From Streptomyces sp. ITFR-21 (GTDB lineage Bacteria; Actinomycetota; Actinomycetes; Streptomycetales; Streptomycetaceae): 64,000 nucleotides of DNA. The notes under the pieces are model-generated. The model saw only the letters and a program-made list of their open reading frames with translations. It had not been told where the DNA came from and searched no databases. Positions 20,135 through 29,594 of the stretch are shown here, in pieces; the first letter of the stretch is position 1, and each line of letters begins with the position of its first letter. The position numbers were made by a program, and so were the translations under genes. The stretch is from positions 6,422,001 through 6,486,000 of the forward strand of contig NZ_CP134605.1 in the NCBI RefSeq assembly GCF_031844685.1, read 5' to 3'.

Positions 20135-20792
20135 TCAGCTCCGCCGTCTCGCCGCGACCGCGAGATAGCGCTCAGCGGAGTCCTCCAGCAGCGCCAGTTC
20201 CCAGCCCGTGGCGTCCAGCAGGCGGCCCAGCTGCGGCTGCGCGGGTTCGTCCGCGGTCGGCGGTTCGTGGCCGTGGTGCCCGTGGCGGGCGGCGAAGGCG
20301 GTCCGGCCCAGGGGGCGGAAGAGCGCCAGCCGGCCGCCCCGGCCGGGTCACCCTCGCCGACTCCCGCAGTCCGGCGGTGGGGTCGGGCGGGTGATGCACG
20401 AGGCCGGCGGTGAACACGGCGTCGAAGCCGGCGTCCCGCAGCGGCAGCCGCGCGCTGTCCGCCTCGACCAGTGCGCCCACCTCCCTGCGCCCGAGGTGCG
20501 CCGCCTCGCGCAGCGTCTCCGGAGTCAGATCCACCCCGACGACCGTGCCGGCGGCGCCGACCGCCGCACGCAGCAACGGCAGCGTCCGGCCCGTTCCGCA
20601 GCCGGCGTCGAGCGCCCGGTCGCCGGGCCGCAGTCCCAGCCCGCCGACCGCGGTCGCGTAGGCGGGGGTGTCGTCGGGGTGGCGCTCCTCCCAGCCGACC
20701 GCCCGCGGCCCGAAGAACCCCGCGACCTGCCGGCGTCCGTCGTGCTCACTGCGACCGAGGGGCCCGGTCTCCGGGGGGTCGTTGATGGCCAT
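20135..20792 (-). pseudogene. SAM-dependent methyltransferase, frameshifted
   Basis: The first ~150 codons encode a class I methyltransferase with SAM motif I 'ALDAGCGTGRTLPLL' and the following acidic 'VVGVDLTPE'. The frame breaks near 20340 at 'VTRPG'. One extra base (or two missing) sends it into an Arg/Pro-rich out-of-frame tail. Continuing in the other frame restores a sensible end ('GRLALFRPLGRTAF', 'GRLLDATGWELALLED', 'ERYLAVAARRRS') to a TGA at 20135-20137. The cofactor half is intact; the substrate half is lost. The gene diverges from the ynfA-like gene with starts 14 nt apart. Confidence 0.78.
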
Positions 20793-20805
20793 GCATCATG
20801 GTCGC

Positions 20806-21141
20806 ATGATCACACTGCGATCTGTCGGTCTCTTCGTCCTCGCCGCGATCCTGGAGATCGGCGGCGCCTGGCTGATCTGGCAGGGCGTGCGCGAACACCG
20901 GGGGTACGGGTGGATGGGCGCCGGGATCGTCGCCCTCGGGCTCTACGGTTTCGTCGCCACGCTCCAGCCCGACGCCGCATTCGGACGGATTCTCGCCGCG
21001 TACGGCGGGGTTTTCGTGGCCGGGTCGCTGGTGTGGGCCGCGGTCGCGGACGGCTACCGGCCGGACCGGTTCGACATCGCCGGCGCACTGATCTGCCTGG
21101 TGGGCGTGGGGGTCATCATGTACGCGCCGCGCGGCGGCTGA
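20806..21141 (+). CDS. YnfA/UPF0060 family membrane protein
   Basis: This 111-residue protein has four transmembrane helices and the family pattern: 'ILEIGGAWLIWQGVR' in helix 1-2, 'FGRILAAYGGVFVAGSLVW' near 65-85, and the ending 'DIAGALICLVGVGVIMYAPRGG'. The fold is that of small multidrug resistance-like proteins; the transported substrate is not established. Three in-frame ATGs lie close together (20785, 20791, 20806); I take 20806 because the signature N-terminus begins there. Confidence 0.87.
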   Translation: MITLRSVGLFVLAAILEIGGAWLIWQGVREHRGYGWMGAGIVALGLYGFVATLQPDAAFGRILAAYGGVFVAGSLVWAAVADGYRPDRFDIAGALICLVGVGVIMYAPRGG

Positions 21142-21309
21142 CGCCCGGTCCGGCCCGCTCGATCTCCCCCGCGCCCCACGGGTCTCCGTGGCCCCGCTGC
21201 TCCCGGGCGGGCCGGTGGCGGTTGATCACGGCCAACCGGCGGTGCGGGGTTGCCGTCCCGCGCAGTCCGTACCAGGCTGCGTAGCGCAGCGGAGAATGGG
21301 AGATGGGCG

Positions 21310-21699
21310 ATGACGGTGAGCAACGGGCTCGCGTGGTTGCTGGACGATCTGACGCAGCGGGTGCCGCACGTCCAGCACGCGCTCGTCCTGTCCAGCGACG
21401 GGCTGGTCACAAGTGCCAGCGGCGATCTGGACCGCCCGACCGCCGAGCATCTGGCCGCTGTCTCGTCCGGCTTCCACAGCCTGGCGAAGGGCGCCGGGCG
21501 GCAGTTCGGAACGGGCGGGGTACGCCAGACCATGATCGAGTTCGACGAGGGGTTCCTCTTCGTCACGGCGGCGGGCGACGGCAGCTGCCTGTCCGTGCTG
21601 AGCGGGATGGAGGCGGACGTCGGGCAGGTGGCGTACGAGATGACGCTGCTGGTGCACCGGGTCGGCGAGCATCTGTCGGTGCCGCCGCGGCAGTCCTGA
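21310..21699 (+). CDS. roadblock/LC7 domain protein
   Basis: This 129-residue protein is a complete roadblock/LC7 domain: 'LAWLLDDLTQRVPHVQHALVLSSDGL' (split here by its conserved start), then 'SGFHSLAKGAGRQFG' and 'GEHL'. In streptomycetes such proteins are usually the second member of 'conservons' with a sensor kinase, a DUF742 protein and a Ras-like GTPase; none of these is next to it, so it is an orphan copy. The likely role is GTPase regulation. ATG at 21310 follows GGGAGATGG. Confidence 0.88.
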   Translation: MTVSNGLAWLLDDLTQRVPHVQHALVLSSDGLVTSASGDLDRPTAEHLAAVSSGFHSLAKGAGRQFGTGGVRQTMIEFDEGFLFVTAAGDGSCLSVLSGMEADVGQVAYEMTLLVHRVGEHLSVPPRQS

Positions 21700-21842
21700 G
21701 CGCCGCTCTGGGGGTTGGACCGCGGGCGCTCCCGGGCCCGGGACGGCGGGTCGGACCGGCCTCAGCGGTCGGCCGCGGCGGCCGGCCGACAGGGCTCGGC
21801 GGGCCCGGGGTCCTGAGCCGGGCGTTCTCGGGGTCGGCGAAG

Positions 21843-21851
21843 TTATCCACA
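21843..21851 (+). promoter_or_regulatory. perfect DnaA box
   Basis: TTATCCACA is an exact match to the DnaA-box consensus, alone in a 200-bp GC-rich intergenic stretch. It lies about 30 nt upstream of TAGATT (21882-21887), a plausible -10 box for the next gene. A single box suggests transcriptional control rather than an origin. Confidence 0.6.
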
Positions 21852-21922
21852 GGGCCGGAGACGATTGTTCGCGCCCCGCGCTAGATTGGTCACTGTCAGT
21901 GATCGAAGTCTGCGGGGGAGTG

Positions 21923-23443
21923 ATGGCAGTGAAGACACTCAAGCCGGCGCGAAACGCGAAGGCGACGAAGTCGGGCAGGCCGGCGCGCGAGCCGAAGGCG
22001 GCCAGGACCACCGGGGCCGAACGGGCGGCGAAAGGCTCGGCGCGGGAGATGCGGCGGGAGCGGGCGGCGCCGAAGACCGCTCCCGGGGTGGGGCGGAGCC
22101 CCCGGCGGGTGTGGACCTCGGGGGTCGTGGCGCCGCCGCCGACCGACACCGGGCCGACCACGTCCGAGCTGTTGCCACTGGGCCGGGCCCGGGACGAACT
22201 GAACTTGCGGTACGACGAGTTCGACGTGGCGCTGCAGATCGGCGAAGTGCCCTGCGTGGCCTGCGGCCCCGGCCTGCGGAAGGTGCCGGCCGAGGCCGTC
22301 GCCCGGCTGCGCGCGGAGGATGGCCACCCCGGCCCGCTGCGCGCCCGGCTGCTGCTCGTCAGCAGCGACGAGGCGGCGAAGCTCCTCGGGGTCGGCCGGG
22401 GCCGCTTCGTCCGGCTGGCCAGAGCGGGACACCTGTGCCCTGTCCGCTGGTACGTGAACCGGTACCAGGCGGTGGTGTGGATGTACCTGGCCGGCGAAGT
22501 CTCGGAGTTCGCCGACCGGAACCCGGCGCTGTTGCACGGGCCGCTGCCCGCGCAACTTCGAGAGGCGGTGGCGGCCGGCCGGGACCGGCGGGCGTGCGGA
22601 TGGCGTGTGCGCCGCGCCGGGCAACTCGTGCGGGACGCCTACGACTCCTGGGAGGAAGCCGCGGTCTGGGCCGCGCTCCTCGGCCCCGAGGTCGTCGCCG
22701 GCGCGGTGCCCGACGCCTACGAACGCGCCCACCTGCGCCGACTGCGCGCAGGGTTGCCACCGAGCCGGTTCGGGCGAGCCTCGGCCGAGCGCATCAGGGG
22801 GCTGACCACCGCCGACCAACCGGAGGAGGTCGCGGCGGGGCTGCTCGCCCTGGCCGAGGCGCTCGGCAGAGCCCGCGCCGTGCGGCCGGCGCCCCGGCCG
22901 GGTCCGCCGCTCGTATCGGGACCACCGGCCCCGCCGCCTCAGCTGCCCCCGGACGCGTCCGCACAGCCGCTCGAACTGCACGGGCCGCCGACGCTCCCGC
23001 TTCCGCGGCGCGGACCGGCGCTTGCGGTACCCGGGGTCGTGCTTGGCCCTACCGTGCCTGTGCCCGGGCCCACGGTGTCCGGCCGTGCGGCGGCCGCGGA
23101 CCTGCCACCGGCGCCGCTGCTCGGACCGTTCCCGGCCATCCCCGTCCCCGCGGTCCCGCCGCCCGCGCCGACGCCCTCGGACTCCCTGCCGCCGCGGCAG
23201 GCAGCCGGGTACGCACGCTTCGGGCCGGCCCCCGCGCTGCCGCGCGCCACGTCTTCGCGGCGGGTGGCGCGCGGGACCGCCGGGCCGGGGCGGCGGCTGG
23301 GGCTGCGCGTACTGCTGCGCGGCCGGCGGTCAGCCCCCGACCTTGCGGAACAGCCCTTCCTGCATGACCGAGACCAGCAACCGCCCCTGCCGGTCGAAGA
23401 TCTGACCGCGCGCCAGACCCAGGGCTCCGGTCGCGATGGGTGA
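21923..23443 (+). CDS. DUF6397-type conserved protein
   Basis: This protein of about 506 residues has an Ala/Lys/Arg-rich, probably disordered N-terminus. A conserved middle (~residues 80-280) carries 'LGRARDELNLRYDEFDVALQIG', a Cys pair in 'VPCVACGPG', and a helix-turn-helix-like 'SSDEAAKLLGVGRGRFVRLARAG'. A long Pro/Ala-rich C-terminus follows. I recognise the streptomycete-restricted DUF6397 pattern; the middle looks DNA-binding. GGGGGAG at 21914-21920 supports ATG 21923 or GTG 21929. The last 114 nt run antisense over the thioesterase gene, so the natural stop may have been lost. Confidence 0.7.
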   Translation: MAVKTLKPARNAKATKSGRPAREPKAARTTGAERAAKGSAREMRRERAAPKTAPGVGRSPRRVWTSGVVAPPPTDTGPTTSELLPLGRARDELNLRYDEFDVALQIGEVPCVACGPGLRKVPAEAVARLRAEDGHPGPLRARLLLVSSDEAAKLLGVGRGRFVRLARAGHLCPVRWYVNRYQAVVWMYLAGEVSEFADRNPALLHGPLPAQLREAVAAGRDRRACGWRVRRAGQLVRDAYDSWEEAAVWAALLGPEVVAGAVPDAYERAHLRRLRAGLPPSRFGRASAERIRGLTTADQPEEVAAGLLALAEALGRARAVRPAPRPGPPLVSGPPAPPPQLPPDASAQPLELHGPPTLPLPRRGPALAVPGVVLGPTVPVPGPTVSGRAAAADLPPAPLLGPFPAIPVPAVPPPAPTPSDSLPPRQAAGYARFGPAPALPRATSSRRVARGTAGPGRRLGLRVLLRGRRSAPDLAEQPFLHDRDQQPPLPVEDLTARQTQGSGRDG

Positions 23444-24196
23444 CTCCTGCTGGTAGAGAAACCACTCGTCGGTCCGGAACCGCCGGTGGAACCACATGGC
23501 GTGGTCCAGCGACGCCGTGTCGAAACCGCGCGGTCCCCACAGCGGCTCGACCGGCACCCGGACCGCGTCCAGCAGCATCATGTCGCTGGCATAGGTGAGG
23601 GCGCAGGTGTGAACGAGCGGGTCGTCGCCGAGCGGCCCCAGCGCGCGCATCCACACCGCGCTGCGCGGCTCGGCGCCCTCGATCTCCCCTGGGGTCCAGC
23701 GCAGCCGCTCCACATAACGGATGTCGAAGGCGACCCTGCGGTCCATCCGTTGCAGGGTCTCCGGCAACACCCCCAGGTGAGCGCGGAGTTCGTCGCCGAG
23801 TCTCGGTAGGTCCTCCGGCCCGGGTACCTCGGGCATCGGCAGTTGGTGTTCGAAGCCCGGTTCGGGCTGATGGAAGGAGGCGGTCAAATTGAAGATTGTC
23901 CGACCCTCCTGGACGGCCACCACCCGGCGGGTCGTGAAGGAGCGGCCGTCACGGACCCGCTCGACCTGGTACACGATGGGCACTCCCGGCCGCCCTGGGC
24001 GCAGGAAGTACGCGTGCAGCGAGTGCACCGGCCGGGCGCCTTCGGTGGTGCGGCCGGCCGCGACCAGTGCCTGCCCGGCGACCTGGCCGCCGAACACCCG
24101 CTGCAGCCGTTCCTGCGGGCTGCGGCCGCGGAAGATGTCCTCCTCGATCCGCTCCAGGTCGAGCAGCTCGACCAGCCCCTCGGCCGGATTGCCCAT
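23330..24196 (-). CDS. tesB: acyl-CoA thioesterase II (TesB-like)
   Basis: This 288-residue enzyme has the double hot-dog thioesterase fold. Recognisable segments are 'RVFGGQVAGQALVAAGRT' (~35-52), 'HSLHAYFLRPG' (~60-70), 'FTTRRVVAVQEG', and in the second half 'LTYASDMMLLDAV' and 'SLDHAMWFHR'. It hydrolyses medium- and long-chain acyl-CoA. The ATG at 24196 is chosen because AGGAGG lies just upstream on its strand (near 24203-24208); longer in-frame extensions have low-complexity sequence. It may be cotranscribed with the helicase, whose stop is about 120 nt upstream. Confidence 0.92.
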   Translation of the reverse strand: MGNPAEGLVELLDLERIEEDIFRGRSPQERLQRVFGGQVAGQALVAAGRTTEGARPVHSLHAYFLRPGRPGVPIVYQVERVRDGRSFTTRRVVAVQEGRTIFNLTASFHQPEPGFEHQLPMPEVPGPEDLPRLGDELRAHLGVLPETLQRMDRRVAFDIRYVERLRWTPGEIEGAEPRSAVWMRALGPLGDDPLVHTCALTYASDMMLLDAVRVPVEPLWGPRGFDTASLDHAMWFHRRFRTDEWFLYQQESPIATGALGLARGQIFDRQGRLLVSVMQEGLFRKVGG

Positions 24197-24314
24197 CGGG
24201 TCCTCCTCGCGTTCCTCGTATACCCCGGGCCCCTCGTCCGCGGCGCCGCCCGTGTCCGCCGTGCCGCTCGGGCGACCCGTGCCGCCCGCGGCGGCCGGCC
24301 CGCCGGTCGGCACG

Positions 24315-26828
24315 TCAGAGCTCGCCGACGCCGGTCAGCCGGATCACCGCGCGGCCCTCCTCGTCGGAGGCCGCCAGGTCGACCTCGGCGGAGATGCCCC
24401 AGCCGTGGTCGCCGTTGGGGTCGGCGAAGGTCTGCCGGACCCGCCACAGGCCGTGCTGCGGCTGCTCCTCGATCTGCAGCAGCTTGGGGCCGCGGGCGTC
24501 CGGTCCGGTGCCCAGGTCGTCGTACTCGTCCCAGTACGCGTCCATGGCGTCCGCCCAGGTGTCGGCGTCCCAGCCGGAGTCCGCGTCGAGCTCGGCGAGC
24601 TGGTCGTACTTCTCCAGCGCGGCCAGCTCCACCCGGCGGAAGAGGGCGTTGCGGACCAGCACCCGGAAGGCCCGGGAGTTGGCGGTGACCGGCTTGACCT
24701 GGTCGGCGCGCTCCGCGGCCTGCTCAGCGGTCTCCACCTCCGGGTTGGCCAGCTGCTCCCACTCGTCGAGCAGGCTGGAGTCCACCTGCCGGACGAGTTC
24801 GCCCAGCCATGCCGTCAGATCCTGGAAGTCCTCCGACTTCAGGTCGTCCGGCACGGTGTGCTCCAGCGCCTTGTAAGCGCCGGCCAGGTAGCGCAACACG
24901 ATGCCCTCGGTCCTGGCGAGTTCGTAGGAGGAGACGAACTCCGAGAAGGTCATGGCCCGTTCGTACATGTCACGGACCACCGACTTGGGGGACAGCGGGT
25001 GGTCGCCGACCCAGGGATGGCTCTTGCGGTACACGCCGTAGGCGTGCAGCAGCAGCTCCTCCAGCGGCTTGGGGTAGCTGACGTCCTGGAGCCGCTCCAT
25101 GCGCTCCTCGTACTCCACCCCGTCGGCCTTCATCGCGTTGACGGCGTCGCCGCGCGCCTTGTTCTGCTGGGCGGCCAGGATCTGCCGCGGGTCGTCGAGT
25201 GTGGACTCCACGACCGACACCATGTCCAGGGCGTAGGAGGGCGAGTCGGGGTCGAGAAGGTCGAAGGAGGCGAGCGCGAAGGTGGACAGCGGCTGGTTGA
25301 GCGCGAAGTCCTGCTGGAGGTCGACGGTGAGCCGGACGATACGGCCCTCGGCGTCCGGCTGCGCCAGCCGCTCCACCACACCGCCGTCCAGCAGCGAGCG
25401 GTAGATCGCGATGGCCCGCCGGATGTGCCGCAGCTGGGCCCGCCGGTCCTCGTGGTTGTCCTCCAGCAGCCGGCGCATGGCCTCGAAGGCGTTGCCCGGC
25501 CGGGCGATGACGGACAGCAGCATCGTGTGCGTCACGCGGAAGCGCGAGGTCAGCGGCTCCGGCTCGGCGGCGATCAGCTTCTCGAAGGTCGCCTCCGACC
25601 AGTTCACGAAGCCTTCGGGCGCCTTCTTGCGGACCACCTTGCGGCGTTTCTTCGGATCGTCGCCGGCCTTCGCCAGCGCCTTCTCGTTCTCGATCACGTG
25701 CTCGGGGGCCTGCGCCACCACGAAGCCGGCGGTGTCGAACCCGGCCCGTCCGGCACGGCCGGCGATCTGGTGGAACTCGCGGGCCCGCAGCACCCGCACC
25801 CGCTGGCCGTCGTACTTGGCGAGGGCGGTGAAGAGCACCGTGCGGATCGGTACGTTGACGCCCACCCCGAGGGTGTCGGTCCCGCAGATCACCTTCAGCA
25901 GGCCGGCCTGCGCCAGCTTCTCCACCAGCCGCCGGTACTTGGGCAGCATGCCCGCGTGGTGGACGCCGATGCCGTGCCGCACGTAGCGGGAGAGGTTGCG
26001 GCCGAAGGCGGTGGTGAAGCGGAAGTTGCCGATCACCTCGGCGATCGCGTCCTTCTCCGCCCGGCTGGACATGTTGATGCTCATCAGCGCCTGCGCCCGC
26101 TCCACGGCGGCGGCCTGGGTGAAGTGCACGATGTAGACCGGGGACTGACGGGTCTCCAGCAGTTCGGTGATCGTCTCGGTCATCGGCGTGGTGCGGTACT
26201 CGTAGCTGAGCGGCACCGGCCGGGTCGCGGACCGCACCACCGAGGTGGGCCGGCCGGTGCGGCGGGTCAGGTCCTCCTCGAACCGGGACACGTCGCCGAG
26301 CGTCGCCGACATCAGCAGGAACTGCGCCTGCGGCAGCTCCAGCAGCGGGATCTGCCAGGCCCAGCCCCGGTCCGGCTCGGCGTAGAAGTGGAACTCGTCC
26401 ATCACGACCTGGCCGACGTCGGCGGCGCTGCCGTCGCGCAGCGCGATGGACGCCAGCACCTCGGCGGTGCAGCAGATCACCGGCGCGTCCGGGTTGACCG
26501 ATGCGTCGCCGGTCAGCATCCCCACGTTCTCGGTGCCGAAGAGTTTGCACAGGTCGAAGAACTTCTCCGACACCAGCGCCTTGATCGGCGCGGTGTAGAA
26601 GGTGACCTCGTCACGGGCCAGCGCGGCGAAGTGGGCACCCGCGGCGACCAGGCTCTTCCCGGAGCCGGTGGGGGTGGAAAGGATGACGTTCGCCCCCGAG
26701 ACCACCTCGATGAGCGCCTCCTCCTGGGCCGGGTAGAGGGTGAGGCCCTGCCCCTCGGCCCACGTCGAGAAAGCCTCGAAGAGGGCGTCGGGATCGGAGT
26801 CGGAAGGCAGCTGATCGATAAGGGTCAC
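24315..26828 (-). CDS. superfamily 2 DEAD/DEAH-box helicase
   Basis: This 837-residue helicase has Walker A 'STPTGSGKSLV' (~45), the Walker B box 'VVMDEFHFY' (DEFH), motif III 'LMSATL', and motif VI 'QIAGRAGRAG' (~375). A long C-terminal region with 'LQDVSYPKPLEELL' follows. The DEFH box and architecture place it near the Ski2/Lhr-like RNA helicases; an RNA-remodelling role is likely, though a DNA role is possible. GTG at 26828 is preferred because GGAGGGG precedes it closely; the upstream in-frame extension to 26981 is low-complexity and overlaps the divergent gene. Confidence 0.9.
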   Translation of the reverse strand: MTLIDQLPSDSDPDALFEAFSTWAEGQGLTLYPAQEEALIEVVSGANVILSTPTGSGKSLVAAGAHFAALARDEVTFYTAPIKALVSEKFFDLCKLFGTENVGMLTGDASVNPDAPVICCTAEVLASIALRDGSAADVGQVVMDEFHFYAEPDRGWAWQIPLLELPQAQFLLMSATLGDVSRFEEDLTRRTGRPTSVVRSATRPVPLSYEYRTTPMTETITELLETRQSPVYIVHFTQAAAVERAQALMSINMSSRAEKDAIAEVIGNFRFTTAFGRNLSRYVRHGIGVHHAGMLPKYRRLVEKLAQAGLLKVICGTDTLGVGVNVPIRTVLFTALAKYDGQRVRVLRAREFHQIAGRAGRAGFDTAGFVVAQAPEHVIENEKALAKAGDDPKKRRKVVRKKAPEGFVNWSEATFEKLIAAEPEPLTSRFRVTHTMLLSVIARPGNAFEAMRRLLEDNHEDRRAQLRHIRRAIAIYRSLLDGGVVERLAQPDAEGRIVRLTVDLQQDFALNQPLSTFALASFDLLDPDSPSYALDMVSVVESTLDDPRQILAAQQNKARGDAVNAMKADGVEYEERMERLQDVSYPKPLEELLLHAYGVYRKSHPWVGDHPLSPKSVVRDMYERAMTFSEFVSSYELARTEGIVLRYLAGAYKALEHTVPDDLKSEDFQDLTAWLGELVRQVDSSLLDEWEQLANPEVETAEQAAERADQVKPVTANSRAFRVLVRNALFRRVELAALEKYDQLAELDADSGWDADTWADAMDAYWDEYDDLGTGPDARGPKLLQIEEQPQHGLWRVRQTFADPNGDHGWGISAEVDLAASDEEGRAVIRLTGVGEL

Positions 26829-26963
26829 CCCTCCATCTTGCCCGTCCCGGGCCCCCGGGGCGCAGCCGCCGGAACGGGAGGGGTGATCAACACCGGTATG
26901 GTGTGCCCTCGACGATGCGTCAAGTCCGCCTGCAGGCGGCCGAACAGGGGGCTGAGCAGCACC

Positions 26964-27758
26964 ATGATGGGACCCGCGCACTCACTTTCCGGAGCGACGG
27001 CCTGGCTGGTGGTGGGGGCCGTCACCGCGGGGCTCGGCCACCCGATGCCCTGGCCGACCCTCGTGGTCGGTGCGCTGATCTGTGCGGGCGCGGCACTCGC
27101 TCCCGACCTCGACCACCACGCCGCGACCATCTCGCGCGCCTTCGGGCCGGTCTCGCGCAACCTGTGCAAGATCGTCGACGTGGTGGGCTACACGACGTAC
27201 AAGGCGACCAGGAAGCCGGGCGACCCGAGGCGCAACGGCGGGCACCGCACACTGACTCACACCTGGGTATGGGCGGCGCTGCTGGGGACGGGCTGCTCGG
27301 CCGCCGCCGTGTTCGGCGGGCGCTGGGCGGTGCTGGCGATCCTCTTCGTCCACATGGTGCTGGCCGTGGAGGGCCTGCTGTGGCGGCAGGCGAGGACGTC
27401 GAGCGACGTGCTGGTGTGGCTGCTCGGCGCCACCAGCGCCTGGGTGCTGACCGATGTGCTGGACGACCCGGGCAACGGCAAGGAGTGGCTGTTCACCGCC
27501 CCCGGCGAGCACTACATGTGGATCGGGCTGCCGATCCTGCTGGGCGCGCTGGTGCACTGCGTGGGCGACGCGCTGACCGTCTCCGGGTGCCCGATCCTGT
27601 GGCCGATACCGATAGGCCGCAAGCGCTGGTACCCGCTGGGGCCGCCGAAGTTCATGCGGTTCCGCGCGGGGAGCTGGGTGGAGATCAAGGTACTCACCCC
27701 GGCGTTCTTCGTGGTCGGCGGGGTGAGCGCGCTCGGCGCCCTGGGCGTCTTCGGCTGA
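26964..27758 (+). CDS. membrane-bound metal-dependent hydrolase (YdjM/DUF457 type)
   Basis: This 264-residue membrane protein has four or five hydrophobic segments. The conserved polar motifs of the family are present: 'GHPMPWP' near the start, 'APDLDHHAAT' (~45-55), 'GGHRTLTHTW' (~90-100), and 'HCVGDALTVSG' near the end. His/Asp clusters of this kind are thought to bind metal. It diverges from the helicase with 135 nt between starts. The physiological substrate is unknown. Confidence 0.82.
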   Translation: MMGPAHSLSGATAWLVVGAVTAGLGHPMPWPTLVVGALICAGAALAPDLDHHAATISRAFGPVSRNLCKIVDVVGYTTYKATRKPGDPRRNGGHRTLTHTWVWAALLGTGCSAAAVFGGRWAVLAILFVHMVLAVEGLLWRQARTSSDVLVWLLGATSAWVLTDVLDDPGNGKEWLFTAPGEHYMWIGLPILLGALVHCVGDALTVSGCPILWPIPIGRKRWYPLGPPKFMRFRAGSWVEIKVLTPAFFVVGGVSALGALGVFG

Positions 27759-27812
27759 CCCCGGCGGGCGGCCGGCCCTCCTTCGTCGTCCGCCCGTCCG
27801 CCCGTCCGCCGG

Positions 27813-29594
27813 CTACCCGTGCCAGGACCGCCACAGGGCCGCGTAGGCGCCGCCGGCGGCGACCAGCTGGTGGTGGCTGCCCAGCTCGCTGATCCGGCCG
27901 TCCTCGATCACCGCGATGACGTCCGCGTCGTGGGCGGTGTGCAACCGGTGCGCGATGGCGACGACCGTACGGCCGTCGAGCACCCGGGCCAGTGAGCGCT
28001 CCAGGCGCCGGGCCGCCCGCGGGTCCAGCAGCGAGGTGGCCTCGTCCAGCACCAGGGTGTGCGGGTCGGCCAGCACCAGCCGGGCCAGGGCCAGCTGCTG
28101 GGCCTGCGCCGGGGTGAGCACCGCCCCACCCGAGCCCATCTCGGTGTCGAGGCCGTCGGCCAGTGCCAGCGCCCAGCCCCCGGCGTCCACCGCGCGCAGC
28201 GCGCTCCACAGCTCCGCGTCGTTCGCCCGGCCCCGGGCCAGCCGCAGGTTGTCGCGGAGGCTGCCGACGAACACGTGGTGCTCCTGGTTGACCAGCGCGA
28301 CATGCTCACGTACCCGTTCGGCGGGCATCCGGGCCAGCTCCGCGCCGCCGAGGGTGATCTCGCCGGAACGCGGCGCGTAGATCCCGGCCAGCAGCCGGCC
28401 CAGCGTGGACTTGCCCGCGCCCGACGGTCCCACCAGGGCCAGCCGGGTGCCCGGCGGGACGGTCAGGGTCACCCCGTGCAGTACGTCGGCGCCCGCCCGG
28501 TAGCCGAACCGCACCTGGTCGGCGGCCACCTCGCGACCCCGCGGCGAGATCCCCTCGTCGCCCTCCGCCTCGGCGACCTCCCGTACGCCGACCAGCCGGG
28601 CCAGCGACACCTGGGCGACCTGCAGCTCGTCGTACCAGCGCAGCATCAGGTTGACCGGGTCGACCAGCATCTGGGCGTACAGCGCGCCGGTGGTCAGCTC
28701 TCCCGCGGTCACCCAGCCGTGCAGCGCGAAGGTCCCCCCGATCATCAGAACCGAGGTAAGGATCAGCGCCTGCGTCAGGTTGACCACCGGGAACAGCACG
28801 CTGCGCAGCCACATCGTGTAGCGCGCCCACGCCACCCACTGCCGGAGACGCAGCCGGGACAGCTCCTCGCGGCGGTCGCCGAGGCCGTGCGCCTCGATGG
28901 TGCGGCCGGCGTCCACGGACTCGGCGAGCACCGCGGCGACGGCCGCGTAGCCCGCCGCCTCCGACCGGTACGCCTCCGGGGCGCGCTTGAAGTACCAGCG
29001 GCACCCCGCCAGCAGCAGCGGCACCGCGACCAGCATCGACAGGGCCAGCGGCGGGGACGTCACGGTGAGCGCCCCGAGCAGCAGCAGGGCCCACACGACC
29101 GCAATGGCCAGCTGCGGTACGGCCTCGCGCATCGCGTTGGACAGCCGGTCGATGTCCGTGGTGATCCGGGACAGCAGATCACCGGTGCCGGCCCGCTCCA
29201 GCACGCCCGGCGGCAGCGCCACCGACCGCACCAGGAAGTCCTCGCGCAGATCGGCCAGCATCCGCTCGCCGAGGTCCGCCCCGCGCAGCCGTACCGTCCG
29301 CACGAAGAACGCCTGCACCGCCAGTGCGGCCAGGAACAGGGCGACGGTCCGCCCGAGCTCGATGTGCCGGTCCCCGGAGGACAGGTCCTGCACCAGGCCG
29401 CCCAAGAGGTAGGGACCCACCATCGAGGCCAGCACCGCGACCGTGTTGACCGCCAGCAGCAGCGTGAACGCGCTCCGGTGCCGCCGCGCCAGCTCGCGCA
29501 CGTAGGCCCGGACGGTGGCGGGCGAGCCCACCGGGAGGGTGGCGCTCTGCTGCGGCGCGGCCGGATCGTACGCGGGCGGCCGTACCCCGATCAC
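27813..29594 (-). CDS. ABC exporter subunit with intact Walker A, degenerate signature
   Basis: This 593-residue protein is an N-terminal six-helix exporter domain (~25-320) fused to an ATPase domain (~345-590). Walker A 'GPSGAGKST' and Walker B 'TLVLDEAT' are canonical, and the H-loop 'AIAHRL' is present. The signature motif has drifted to 'LTPAQ' instead of LSGGQ. The partner gene encodes the reciprocal pattern, so the two form a heterodimer with one working ATP site. Its GTG overlaps the stop of that partner by 4 nt. The substrate is unknown; multidrug or peptide export are typical. Confidence 0.92.
   Translation of the reverse strand: MIGVRPPAYDPAAPQQSATLPVGSPATVRAYVRELARRHRSAFTLLLAVNTVAVLASMVGPYLLGGLVQDLSSGDRHIELGRTVALFLAALAVQAFFVRTVRLRGADLGERMLADLREDFLVRSVALPPGVLERAGTGDLLSRITTDIDRLSNAMREAVPQLAIAVVWALLLLGALTVTSPPLALSMLVAVPLLLAGCRWYFKRAPEAYRSEAAGYAAVAAVLAESVDAGRTIEAHGLGDRREELSRLRLRQWVAWARYTMWLRSVLFPVVNLTQALILTSVLMIGGTFALHGWVTAGELTTGALYAQMLVDPVNLMLRWYDELQVAQVSLARLVGVREVAEAEGDEGISPRGREVAADQVRFGYRAGADVLHGVTLTVPPGTRLALVGPSGAGKSTLGRLLAGIYAPRSGEITLGGAELARMPAERVREHVALVNQEHHVFVGSLRDNLRLARGRANDAELWSALRAVDAGGWALALADGLDTEMGSGGAVLTPAQAQQLALARLVLADPHTLVLDEATSLLDPRAARRLERSLARVLDGRTVVAIAHRLHTAHDADVIAVIEDGRISELGSHHQLVAAGGAYAALWRSWHG

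Noticed and set aside
21219..21238. cggttg/caaccg inverted repeat before the roadblock gene
   Set aside because: The 6-bp arms with an 8-nt gap are too short to distinguish from chance in this base composition.
23889..26963. Upstream part of a 1289-codon plus-strand frame
   Set aside because: It runs antisense to the helicase; only the portion from 26964 onward is a recognisable protein.
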